DNA from: Dehalococcoidia bacterium | GTDB lineage: Bacteria > Chloroflexota > Dehalococcoidia > Lucifugimonadales > Lucifugimonadaceae | Reading direction: 5' to 3' | DNA: 35,246 nt | Assembly: GCA_014239685.1 (NCBI GenBank) | Contig: JAAZYK010000006.1 | Location: 1 to 35,246 of the forward strand | Part shown: one piece after another, positions 9,489-18,486 of the stretch | Layout of the letters: the number at the start of each line of letters is the position of its first letter | Numbering within the stretch: the first letter of the stretch is position 1 | Translations under genes and position numbers: made by a program | The notes under the pieces: model-generated | Seen by the model: only the letters and a program-made list of their open reading frames with translations | What the model was told of the DNA's origin: nothing | Databases searched by the model: none

Positions 9489-10424
9489 TTGGCTCTGCAT
9501 CCACAGGTAGCGTCAGCATTAAAAATGGCAGAAGCGTTAAATCTGCCGGCTTTGAACACGCAGACACCCGAGGCAGCCCGTGCCGCGGCGAAGGTGAACA
9601 GCGCGGCGGCACCAACCGAGCACGACCATGTGCTCAGCGTCCGGGACACTGTGATTCCCGGCCCTGGTGGTGATCTCCCGGTCCGCATATACACGCCTTC
9701 TGAGGCCACCGATCACTCACTGATCGTGTGGTTCCACGGCGGTGGCTGGGTACTCGGGGATCTGGACACCGAGGACCCGGCGTGCCGTGTCATCTCAAAC
9801 GCCACCAACTCGGTGATCGTTTCGATTGACTACCGCCTTTCCCCGGACGTTCGATTTCCCGAACCAGTGGAAGACTGTTACGCAGGCCTTTTGTGGGCGC
9901 ACAAACACGCCACCGAACTCGGCGCCGACGGATCACGGGTCGGGGTAGCCGGAACCTCTGCAGGCGGCAATCTATCGGCCGCCGTATGCCTCATGGCTCG
10001 AGATCGTAACGGCCCTAAGATCTCGCATCAGGTCCTATTCTGTCCGGTGACAGATCACGATTACGGCACAGCCTCTTACTCAGCAAACGCCGACGGCTAC
10101 AGCCTGTCCCGGGACTCCATGATCTGGTTCTGGGATCACTACCTTGGACCGGACGGCGACGGGTCTCACCCGTACGCGTCTCCGATACGCGCCGAGAGTC
10201 TCAACGATCTGCCCGCTGCAACGATCATCGCCGCGGAGTACGACCCGTTGGTCGACGAGGCCGAGGCTTACGCGAACGCGTTGAAGGCTGCCGGCAATGA
10301 CGTCACCTACAACTGTTACGACGGAATGATCCACGGCTTCAACGGTCGTGTAGGAATTTTCGACCGCTCACGAGAGGCGCTTGCTGAGGCGGCAGTCCGT
10401 CTCAACACATCCCTTTCAGCCTGA
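9489..10424 (+). CDS. alpha/beta hydrolase, hormone-sensitive-lipase-type esterase
   Basis: HGGGWVLGD oxyanion motif, GTSAGGN nucleophile, DPLVDEAEAYA, IHGF. TTG start after a GGGAGG RBS. Confidence 0.92.
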   Translation: MALHPQVASALKMAEALNLPALNTQTPEAARAAAKVNSAAAPTEHDHVLSVRDTVIPGPGGDLPVRIYTPSEATDHSLIVWFHGGGWVLGDLDTEDPACRVISNATNSVIVSIDYRLSPDVRFPEPVEDCYAGLLWAHKHATELGADGSRVGVAGTSAGGNLSAAVCLMARDRNGPKISHQVLFCPVTDHDYGTASYSANADGYSLSRDSMIWFWDHYLGPDGDGSHPYASPIRAESLNDLPAATIIAAEYDPLVDEAEAYANALKAAGNDVTYNCYDGMIHGFNGRVGIFDRSREALAEAAVRLNTSLSA

Positions 10425-10479
10425 ATAACCAACCATCCGACGTTCCCACGTCCAGCATCGGAAAATTGAGGACTAATCC

Positions 10480-11709
10480 ATGAAGATCGAGATGTTCCAC
10501 CTCTGCCCTTACCGTGATCTACCGGAGGACTTCCGGGAGAAGAATCGCAGCGTGTGGGTGGACGTGCCTTCACATTTGTTCGACGCCGAGATTGCTACTC
10601 GCACGTATAACGACACGCTAGATGAGCTGAAGTACGCTGCGGAGATGGGCTATGACGGCATCTGCGTCAACGAACACCATCAGAACGCATACGGCCTTAT
10701 GCCATCGCCGAACCTTATGGGCTCAGTCATGGCACGAGAGACCAAGGACGTGGCGATTATCATCATGGGCAACTCTATCGCCCTTTATGACCCTCCCATT
10801 CGTGTGGCAGAAGAATTCGCCATGCTTGACTGCATCAGCGGTGGGCGGCTCGTGGCCGGGTTTCCGGTCGGTTCCGCTATGGACACGGCGTACGGCTACG
10901 GCTCCAACCCGGCACTTCTCCGTGACAAGTACGCCGAGGCGGAGGAGCTCATTCTCAAAGCGTGGACCGAAAAAGAGATCTTCGCCTTTGACGGCAAGTA
11001 CACGCAGCTCCGTTACGTCAACATCTGGCCACGGCCGATGCAGAACCCGCGGCCTCCGGTATGGGTCCCTGGAGCTGGTTCCATAGAGACGTGGAACACG
11101 TGTATCGACAAAGGACACCTGTACGCCTACCTCTCTTACAGCGGATACAAGCGTGGCAAACAGGTCATGGACGGATTCTGGAAGGTTGCCAACGCGGCCG
11201 GCGTGGATAACCCCTACCACGCAGGCTTTTTGCAACTTGTCTGCGTCGCCGATAACGAACAGGAGCTGCACGACAAGTACGCTGCCCACACCGAGTACTT
11301 CTTTAACAAGATGTTGCACATCTACCCTGGTTTCGCTGATCCGCCAGGATACCGGACGGCTGACACGATCAAGGCAGGGCTACTGTCCCAGACAACAAGT
11401 TTCGGGCGCGGGAGTGCAAAGGAACTGACGTTCGACGAGTTCCGTGAGGCAGGCAACGTTGTTGCAGGAACGCCATCCCAGGTGACCGAGCAACTACGGG
11501 AAATCGCCAAAGATCTCCACATCGGCCACCTGATGTTGCTCAACCAGTTCGGCTCTATCCCGCACGAACTGGCCAAAGAAAACATCCGACGAACGGCCCA
11601 GGAAGTCGTTCCAAACCTGCGTGACATGTGGTCCGAGTACGAAGACCACTGGTGGCCACAGAACGCCATCGTCAGGGAAGGAACAGCAGCCCCAACGTCT
11701 GCGGACTAG
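10480..11709 (+). CDS. LLM-class flavin-dependent (luciferase-like) oxidoreductase
   Basis: EMGYDGICVNEHHQNAYGLMPSPNL, ISGGRLVAGFPVGS, VAGTPSQVTEQLRE. Confidence 0.92.
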   Translation: MKIEMFHLCPYRDLPEDFREKNRSVWVDVPSHLFDAEIATRTYNDTLDELKYAAEMGYDGICVNEHHQNAYGLMPSPNLMGSVMARETKDVAIIIMGNSIALYDPPIRVAEEFAMLDCISGGRLVAGFPVGSAMDTAYGYGSNPALLRDKYAEAEELILKAWTEKEIFAFDGKYTQLRYVNIWPRPMQNPRPPVWVPGAGSIETWNTCIDKGHLYAYLSYSGYKRGKQVMDGFWKVANAAGVDNPYHAGFLQLVCVADNEQELHDKYAAHTEYFFNKMLHIYPGFADPPGYRTADTIKAGLLSQTTSFGRGSAKELTFDEFREAGNVVAGTPSQVTEQLREIAKDLHIGHLMLLNQFGSIPHELAKENIRRTAQEVVPNLRDMWSEYEDHWWPQNAIVREGTAAPTSAD

Positions 11710-11926
11710 CGCTGACACCCAAACGGTGCACACGTCAAGGGCCTCGGGGCGGGGTTTTACGAGGGATGCAACTCACCAATTCGCTTCGTTAAATCGGATG
11801 AAGGGTGCGGTCATCGGATCCTTCACACAAGGACAATGCGTCAGCGCGTTGATCTAACTCACGACTCCAGTCGAACAGATACCTTCACAGATTTCTCCCA
11901 GAACAAACTCCCACAAGAGGAAAGAC

Positions 11927-12742
11927 ATGAACGAAAGATCGGTCTCAGTCCGAAGCGGTGATTTCCAGGTAGACGTCCTAGAAGGCGGTTCGGGCGACCC
12001 GCTTCTTTACTTGCACGGCGTCGCAGGACTTCAATGGACACCGTTCCTGGAGCAACTGGCGAACGGTCACACCGTTATCGCCCCGCACACTCCGGGATTC
12101 GGCGGAACCACTGGCACAGAAAGCCTGCATGATCTACAAGACCTCATCTATTTTTACCTTGATTTTCTAGATGAGCTGGGGCTCGACAACCTGCCAATAG
12201 TCGGCCACTCACTAGGTGGTATGTTCGCGGCCGAACTGGCCGCCGTACAACCGGCCCGTTTCAGTCACGTCGCCTTGGCAGCGCCGTTCGGGCTCTGGGA
12301 CCACTCGGACCAAATCCCGGACCTGTTCTCGATCCCACTCCCGGAACTTGCCGCTGGTATGTACGCCAACGTCGAGTCGGAACCCGCCGTCGCCGTGGCA
12401 ACTGCGCCTTCCGCGCGCATGACAGAGGTCGACCCGGACACGGCAGAGGGCCAGGAGACCATCAACTATCTGATCGAACGTTCAAAATCGATGTCTACGG
12501 CCGCGAAGTATTTGTGGCCGATCCCGAACCGGGGTCTGTCCAAGCGCCTTCACCGTGTGACCCAGTCGGCGCTAATTATCTGGGGCGAGAAAGATGGGGT
12601 CGTACCACCTGGATACGCCGATCGCTTTGCCGCACAAATGCCAAACGCCGCTGTACACGTCGTACCAGACGCTGCGCACATGGTAGTAGACGAGCAGCCC
12701 GACCACGTAGCCGGATTAATCGAAAGCCTGCTGGCGAGATAA
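11927..12742 (+). CDS. alpha/beta-fold hydrolase
   Basis: LYLHGVAG, nucleophile GHSLGG, IIWGEKDGVVPP, DAAHMVVDEQP. Confidence 0.9.
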   Translation: MNERSVSVRSGDFQVDVLEGGSGDPLLYLHGVAGLQWTPFLEQLANGHTVIAPHTPGFGGTTGTESLHDLQDLIYFYLDFLDELGLDNLPIVGHSLGGMFAAELAAVQPARFSHVALAAPFGLWDHSDQIPDLFSIPLPELAAGMYANVESEPAVAVATAPSARMTEVDPDTAEGQETINYLIERSKSMSTAAKYLWPIPNRGLSKRLHRVTQSALIIWGEKDGVVPPGYADRFAAQMPNAAVHVVPDAAHMVVDEQPDHVAGLIESLLAR

Positions 12743-13120
12743 ACCAAATCAGAGGGCGGGCTGCTCGATAAGATCCAGTCAAAAACGCCGAAAGATCGTT
12801 TAAGGATCAGAGTAGCCACACGACCTCTGGATTCGACGATCAACGTCCCGAATATTTCATCCCTGGAAGCCCGGCTTTATACCTCGTCGCCATGCGAGAA
12901 ATCCCTAAACGGGTAACCGATCTGGCCTCACTTACTTGCGATCTTCTACTGCGTGACGGATTCATCCAAAAGATGCACCGACAACTCATCTACTACCCGC
13001 ATCGCAATATGGCGTTAAAGGCGGGTAGGTGTTAGCTTGCCCGAAACTCTGACCTTGAATAGAACGGTCCGGATCAAGTAGCAACCCCGGGACGAAGTAA
13101 CGAAAGCCACAGGTGACGAT

Positions 13121-14767
13121 TTGACCATCGATGTAGCAACCGGCATAGCAAGGATTCTCAAGCAGGAAAACGTCCCATGGGTATCGACCTTTCCAGTTAG
13201 CAGTGTCAACAACTCGTTTGGGCGAGAAGGCCTGAAGCTTTTGATGATGCGAGATGACCGTTACGCAGTGGCGGTTGCCGACGGGTTTTCCCGGGTGACA
13301 AACGGTGAACGCATTGGCGTTTGCACTTTCTCGGGAGGTATAAACGCCGCCGGAGCACAGGTTGCATATTCCGGAATAGCCCAAGCTTACGAAGACGGTT
13401 CCCCTGTTTTGTGCATAGTGGATTCGGTGCCACCGAGTGCAGCAGAAAGTACTCGATATGATCAGGCCACTGCTCTGCGAGGCGTCTCCAAATGGTACGG
13501 GGCTATCGACACACCCGAACGTGTGCCAGAAATGATGCGCCGGGCCTACACCATGCTTCGTTCCGGTCGACCCGGTCCCGTGGTCTTGGGAGTGCCTGAT
13601 GCGCACGCTACGTACGACGAAACGCTAGACCCATACACATCTCCAAAAGGATGGAAAACTCTTCCAGATCCTGATGATGTCGCCAGTGCAGCGAACGCGC
13701 TTCGATCATCAAGACGTCCGCTCTTGTTCGCCGGTGAGGGGGTTCTTTACTCGAATGCCGCCGCTGAACTTCGAGAGTTCGCCGAAAAGGCCAACCTGCC
13801 CGTCGTAACCACGCTGAAAGCAAAAGGGGTGTTCCCGGAGAACCACCCCCTTTCGGTCGGGACCCGAGGCGATCATGTCGTCAAGTACATCGAGGAGGCA
13901 GACCTAATTTTCGCGATCGGAGCCAGTATCTCTCCGGGACGTTTCGGACACGGGATCCCCGATGGCGTGAACAAGAAGATCATCCAGTGCAACATCGACG
14001 AATTCGATGTGAACAGGATTTACCCGACTGCGAACGCCGTCATTGGTGATGCAAAAGCGACATTGAAATCGCTGATAGCTGAACTCGACAGTGAACCTAT
14101 CGAGAGTCGAGATGGAGTCGTAACAGAAGTCAAATCAGCAAAAGACGCTGGGATGGCCGTTTATCGCGAAGCAATGGCTTCGGATGAGAAACCGATAAAT
14201 CCGTATCGCGTTTACAGCGATTTAATGAACGCGCTGGATCGTGAAAACGCTTTCGTAACTCACGAATCGGGCAACACACGCGACCAGCTTTCAACAGCAT
14301 TCGAAACCCTCATTCCTCGGGGATTTCTCGGCTGGGGAAACGTCTCGTCGCTGGGGTTCAGCTTCCCGGAGGCAGTTGGTGCCAAGCTGGCCTACCCGGA
14401 TCGTCAATCGGTCGCTGTCATAGGAGACGCCGCTCTCGCCTACATGCTTGGAAACTTCGAAGTTCTCTCGAGACTCCGGCTGGGCGTTACGGTGGTTCAC
14501 ATCAACAACGGTGGGTTCTCAGGCTACGGCCCTGGATTCTGGGGCGAAGGTCACGACCCATACACATATGACGTTCTCGGCCCTGATGACATAAACATGA
14601 CCAACGCTATAAAGGAAATCGGCTGGTCAACCGAACGAGTTCACGAACCTGGTGAGGTAAACGCCGCTCTCAAACGGGCATTCGCAGCCAACGAAAACTC
14701 TCAACCCGCTTACGTCGAGATCATCGCAAGTCAGTACCCGGTGTATGGCTCCTGGGCGTCTGCCTAG
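13121..14767 (+). CDS. Thiamine-pyrophosphate-dependent enzyme, acetolactate synthase-like, divergent from the tandem pair
   Basis: ThDP-enzyme N-domain (MRDDRYAVAVADGFSR), central FAGEGVLYSNAA, C-domain GDAALAYMLGNFEVLSRLRLGVTVVHINN. TTG start. Confidence 0.88.
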   Translation: MTIDVATGIARILKQENVPWVSTFPVSSVNNSFGREGLKLLMMRDDRYAVAVADGFSRVTNGERIGVCTFSGGINAAGAQVAYSGIAQAYEDGSPVLCIVDSVPPSAAESTRYDQATALRGVSKWYGAIDTPERVPEMMRRAYTMLRSGRPGPVVLGVPDAHATYDETLDPYTSPKGWKTLPDPDDVASAANALRSSRRPLLFAGEGVLYSNAAAELREFAEKANLPVVTTLKAKGVFPENHPLSVGTRGDHVVKYIEEADLIFAIGASISPGRFGHGIPDGVNKKIIQCNIDEFDVNRIYPTANAVIGDAKATLKSLIAELDSEPIESRDGVVTEVKSAKDAGMAVYREAMASDEKPINPYRVYSDLMNALDRENAFVTHESGNTRDQLSTAFETLIPRGFLGWGNVSSLGFSFPEAVGAKLAYPDRQSVAVIGDAALAYMLGNFEVLSRLRLGVTVVHINNGGFSGYGPGFWGEGHDPYTYDVLGPDDINMTNAIKEIGWSTERVHEPGEVNAALKRAFAANENSQPAYVEIIASQYPVYGSWASA

Positions 14768-14828
14768 TCAAACCGTCCCAACAAGACTCGGTTAACGCTG
14801 GCTCTCAGCGAATAAGAACGGACGTCAC

Positions 14829-14884
14829 CCAATAACAATGGCCCCTCTGCTTTGTGATCAAAGTGAAGGGGCCATTGTTATTGG
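14829..14884. terminator. Strong bidirectional intrinsic-terminator-like hairpin
   Basis: Perfect 18-bp arms CCAATAACAATGGCCCCT (14829-14846) / AGGGGCCATTGTTATTGG (14867-14884), plus inner CTTTG/CAAAG; lies between convergent genes. Confidence 0.8.
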
Positions 14885-14985
14885 TTAATTGTTCCTTTAG
14901 ATAAGTCCCGTTCGAATAACCAGGAACCCATTTTTATCGCCGTATAAATATCCTCGATCGACGACGAACCTTCGATTGGTTTTTA

Positions 14986-15939
14986 CTAACCGCTTACCCG
15001 TTCCCACTTGCGCAAACTCACAGGCTCCCGATCAAAAGTGTCGCCCGTGGGGATGACTGTAGTGAACGACACCTCGGCAATATAAACATTGCCTTCAGCG
15101 TCCGTATCCATCCCATGGGGAGCCATAAACTGATCTGGGCCTTCTCCCTGAGTCCCGGCACCGAACCGAGTGACTTCGTTGCCATCACGGTCAATGACTA
15201 TTACGTAGAGACCAAGTCCCGGAACGTCTTTCTGCACCGGCGGCGGACCTGCCTCTGCGACATACAGGTTCGTATCTTGGCCCCGCCCGGCAGCGATAGC
15301 TATGGGACGGTGGAAGTGCCACTGATCAACGTACTCTCCTGACGTCGTGAACACCTGTACTCGGAAATTCTCACGGTCGCAGAGCGCCACTTTGTCATCA
15401 CCAATCATGGTGAGATTGTGCGGCAGTGAGAATTGACCCGGTCCTGTGCCAGGTTCGCCCCACGACTTGATGTGGTTGCCACCGGCATCAAATTTATGAA
15501 TGCGAGAGTTGCCGTAACCGTCGGAAACAAAGAAGTCGCCAGTGGACGGCTGGATCGCTACATGAGTTGGACGATTGAACGTTCCACCCTCTTGCCACGG
15601 GCTCGGCTCGCCCGGCGTACCAAGCGTAAAGATCACATTTCCATACGGGTCAGTTTTCTTAATTGTGTGATCCAGGTCGTCAGCAAGGAACAGGTTACCT
15701 TCGGGGTCGACTGTCACGCCGTGCGGACGTATGTAGTCACCCTGTCCCCACGACTCAACGTACTCACCCGCTTTGTTGAGTACGACCATCGGATGGTTAC
15801 CCCGATTGAACACATACACGCGGTCACGATCGTCATCTACCGCTGCCGCCGTAGCGTCCTTGAAATAGATTCCATGCGGAATCCGGCCCCAGAGTGCGAC
15901 CGGTTCGTAAACAGTGCTAGAGCTAGCTGGTCCTGGCAA
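14986..15939 (-). CDS. NHL-repeat / six-bladed beta-propeller protein (SMP-30 / peptidyl-hydroxyglycine lyase-like fold)
   Basis: Repeated blades: RPHGVTVDPEGNLFLADDLDHTIKK, RPTHVAIQPSTGDFFVSDGYGNSRIHKFD, APHGMDTDAEGNVYIAEV. Confidence 0.85.
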   Translation of the reverse strand: MPGPASSSTVYEPVALWGRIPHGIYFKDATAAAVDDDRDRVYVFNRGNHPMVVLNKAGEYVESWGQGDYIRPHGVTVDPEGNLFLADDLDHTIKKTDPYGNVIFTLGTPGEPSPWQEGGTFNRPTHVAIQPSTGDFFVSDGYGNSRIHKFDAGGNHIKSWGEPGTGPGQFSLPHNLTMIGDDKVALCDRENFRVQVFTTSGEYVDQWHFHRPIAIAAGRGQDTNLYVAEAGPPPVQKDVPGLGLYVIVIDRDGNEVTRFGAGTQGEGPDQFMAPHGMDTDAEGNVYIAEVSFTTVIPTGDTFDREPVSLRKWERVSG

Positions 15940-16003
15940 TTTGATACTCCTAGTTAACTACCCCGTCCTGTGGGAAGAGATTTGTGCGAGGCGATATACG
16001 ATC

Positions 16004-16786
16004 CTATTCCTTGGGTGCCGGATCATCGCCGTCATAGATATGAACGCCGGCCCGGTTTGTCACTGCCAGCCGAACCGCTGACTCATCACTCACCGTAACG
16101 ATCTCATGTCGGTAACCTTTCTCAACAAACACAACATCACCCGGTCCAGCGCGGAATGGATTTTTTTTACCTACTCGCCATTCCAATTCGCCCTTGAGCA
16201 CGACCCACCACTCATCGAAGTCAGGATGCCAGTGTGGGTTGTTTGACGAACCGGGGATCGAGTGGATGAAGTTGACCCGATTGCGCTGATCCAGGACAAC
16301 TTCTTCACCCCAGTTAGTCTCAGTGCCGTGGCGCGCCAACATCCACTCATAGGACGTGTGGATAAGATTCGCGGGTTCGGCGTGGGGCAAGGGGATGAAT
16401 TTTGACGGCTCGATCCCTTTTATGTCGTGGTTGCTCCACTGTGGTCCGACAACCAGGCGCATATTCCAAGGACCAGTTCCGATCGACCGTATGTCATGTC
16501 GGTAGCCGGCGGGGGCAATCACTACATCCCCCCACTTCGCAGTAAAAGGCTCGTACTGGCCGATCTGGTATTCAGTCTCTCCATCCAGCATGATCCAGAA
16601 CTCATTAAAGTCCGAATGGATGTGCGGATCCGGCGGGGCACCGGGATTGGCAGAGATAAGCAGGGCCCTGTTTCGTCCGTCCTTGTTGAGGAGATGGTTC
16701 CATCCCTCTTTACCATCGTTCGCGGCGCGCAGGTCCGCGAGGCGGGTAATCTCTTGATTAACTATCGGTGACGCTACGATCACCAT
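16004..16786 (-). CDS. Bicupin (two cupin domains)
   Basis: Two metal-binding cupin motifs: PHIHSDFNEFWIML...GDVVIAPAGYRHDI and PHWHPDFDEWWVVL...GDVVFVEKGYRHEI. Confidence 0.88.
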   Translation of the reverse strand: MVIVASPIVNQEITRLADLRAANDGKEGWNHLLNKDGRNRALLISANPGAPPDPHIHSDFNEFWIMLDGETEYQIGQYEPFTAKWGDVVIAPAGYRHDIRSIGTGPWNMRLVVGPQWSNHDIKGIEPSKFIPLPHAEPANLIHTSYEWMLARHGTETNWGEEVVLDQRNRVNFIHSIPGSSNNPHWHPDFDEWWVVLKGELEWRVGKKNPFRAGPGDVVFVEKGYRHEIVTVSDESAVRLAVTNRAGVHIYDGDDPAPKE

Positions 16787-17079
16787 GTTGGATAACTCCT
16801 AAACATATCTCGAGAGAGTGTCCTCCGAGCGGCCGGAGTATACATCTGACTGACCGGGTCCAAAGACTGCCGTTATAGTCCATTTCAACTTAGGATTGGG
16901 CAGCTAGTGTCCGCCGCCGTGCGTCCAAGTCGCTGTCAGTCTGCCGGTTTGGCTGTCAAGGCGTTAATCATCTCCACGACACAACTCATATCTGGTAGTC
17001 CGTCACCTGCCACAGCACGGCTAGCTCGCGTGTAAATATGAAGGCGGGAGTTCAATTTGATTGAAAGGAATTGGGCACG

Positions 17080-17796
17080 ATGAAAATACCTGGCGTTAAG
17101 GCGCTCACGTTCGACGTTGGTGGCACCGTATTCGACTGGCGAGGAGCGATCGAAGTGGAAATTCAACGTCAGTCCGATGAGAAAGGGGCAGGTGTTGACG
17201 CTCGACAGTTTGCTACGGACTGGCGGGTAAAAATGTTCCAGACCCTTGATCGCATGAAGGCGGGCGAATTGCCGATGCTAAATGCAGACGGTATACATCG
17301 ACGGGTCCTCGACGAGGTGCTCGATGATCACGCTTCGCTCAAACTATCGGTGTCCGAACGTGATGAGCTAAATCAAATTTGGCACAGGATGAAGACTTGG
17401 CCAGGCGCGGTCGATGCGATTCACAAACTGCGTGATACCTACACGACGACCGTATTGACCGTGTTGAGCTTCGCGATTGCCGTGGACTGCTCAAAATATA
17501 ACGGTCTGAGTTGGGACGGCATCATGTCGGGCGAATTCATGGATCACTACAAAAAAGATCCAGAGGCGTACCAGCAGGGCGCAAGACTTTTAGGACACAA
17601 ACCTGATGAAGTGATGATGGTTGCAACACACGCAGTCGATCTGATGGGTGCCAAGATGGCGGGACTCAAGACCGCGTATATTCATGTCGAGGAAGAGTGG
17701 ATCAATATCTATCCAACGCCGGAGCCCGTCCACCCACTCGATGAGTTCGATGTGAGTGCGTCAAGCTGGGCTGAACTGGTTGAAAAGCTGACGTGA
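17080..17796 (+). CDS. HAD-superfamily hydrolase, type II haloacid dehalogenase-like
   Basis: LTFDVGGTVFDWRG, YKKDPEAYQ, MMVATHAVDLMGAKMAGLKTAYI. ATG at 17080 (TTG at 17071 is possible). Confidence 0.85.
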   Translation: MKIPGVKALTFDVGGTVFDWRGAIEVEIQRQSDEKGAGVDARQFATDWRVKMFQTLDRMKAGELPMLNADGIHRRVLDEVLDDHASLKLSVSERDELNQIWHRMKTWPGAVDAIHKLRDTYTTTVLTVLSFAIAVDCSKYNGLSWDGIMSGEFMDHYKKDPEAYQQGARLLGHKPDEVMMVATHAVDLMGAKMAGLKTAYIHVEEEWINIYPTPEPVHPLDEFDVSASSWAELVEKLT

Positions 17797-17962
17797 ATTA
17801 CGCGAGTTCAGGAGATAGTCGACGAACACGTTGAGAACGTTGCCGAAGCCCGATGTGTTGAGCCGGTACAGTTCAGTGTGGAAGACCCTTAAGAGTTAAG
17901 CTGCGAGGATATTCCCAGATAATCACCCTAAACGTTCCGCAGGATTTTCAGGAGTCGGTAGT

Positions 17963-18325
17963 TTGAATGAAACCGTCAAACAAGCATTGGCCACAGACAA
18001 AACAATAGACATTACGACCACGGGCAAACGATCACGCCAGCCACGCAAAACTGAGATCTGGTTCATGTACATCGAGGAGCGCGTTTTCATAACAGGCACT
18101 CCTGGACGCCGGGATTGGTACGCCAATCTCGTGGCAACCCCCGAGTTCACGTTCCACCTCAAAGAGTCGACGGAGATAGATCTCACGGCACGGGCTTACC
18201 CAGTGATCGAACCAGAGGAGAGGCGCAGAGTCATGTCCGCTCCCGAAACTGAGTGGTACCGAGGGCGGGCGACGATGGACGAATTGATCGCCCGAAGCCC
18301 GATGGTCGAGGTCCAATTCGAGTGA
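17963..18325 (+). CDS. Deazaflavin (F420)-dependent nitroreductase / FMN-binding split-barrel family protein
   Basis: TTGKRSRQPRKTEIWFMYIEE...TPGRRDWYANLVATPEFTFHL resembles the Ddn/PPOX split barrel. TTG start. Confidence 0.75.
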   Translation: MNETVKQALATDKTIDITTTGKRSRQPRKTEIWFMYIEERVFITGTPGRRDWYANLVATPEFTFHLKESTEIDLTARAYPVIEPEERRRVMSAPETEWYRGRATMDELIARSPMVEVQFE

Positions 18326-18486
18326 CCAGATCTCTATCAAACCGATGGTCGGATACGGACCCTCGTTTGCTATGATTACGGTGACTGTTTTTGAGTAGGG
18401 TTTGAACTGGCCGAGGCAGTAAATCCGTCTTGCAAACTTAATCTGATACGACTCGCACGAAAATCCTACCCAACGGAGCAATCTCA

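Noticed and set aside
10723-11319. 198-aa minus-strand ORF opposite the LLM oxidoreductase
   Set aside because: Antisense shadow ORF with no domain motifs, fully overlapped by a strongly supported gene.
11709-11847. 8-bp inverted repeat GCGCTGAC / GTCAGCGC enclosing the intergenic region between the LLM gene and the hydrolase
   Set aside because: Short arms about 120 nt apart are plausible by chance, and no internal structured element was evident.
12986-13606. 206-aa minus-strand ORF
   Set aside because: Lies antisense to the well-supported ThDP gene, with no recognisable motifs and a Cys/His/Arg-rich spurious composition.
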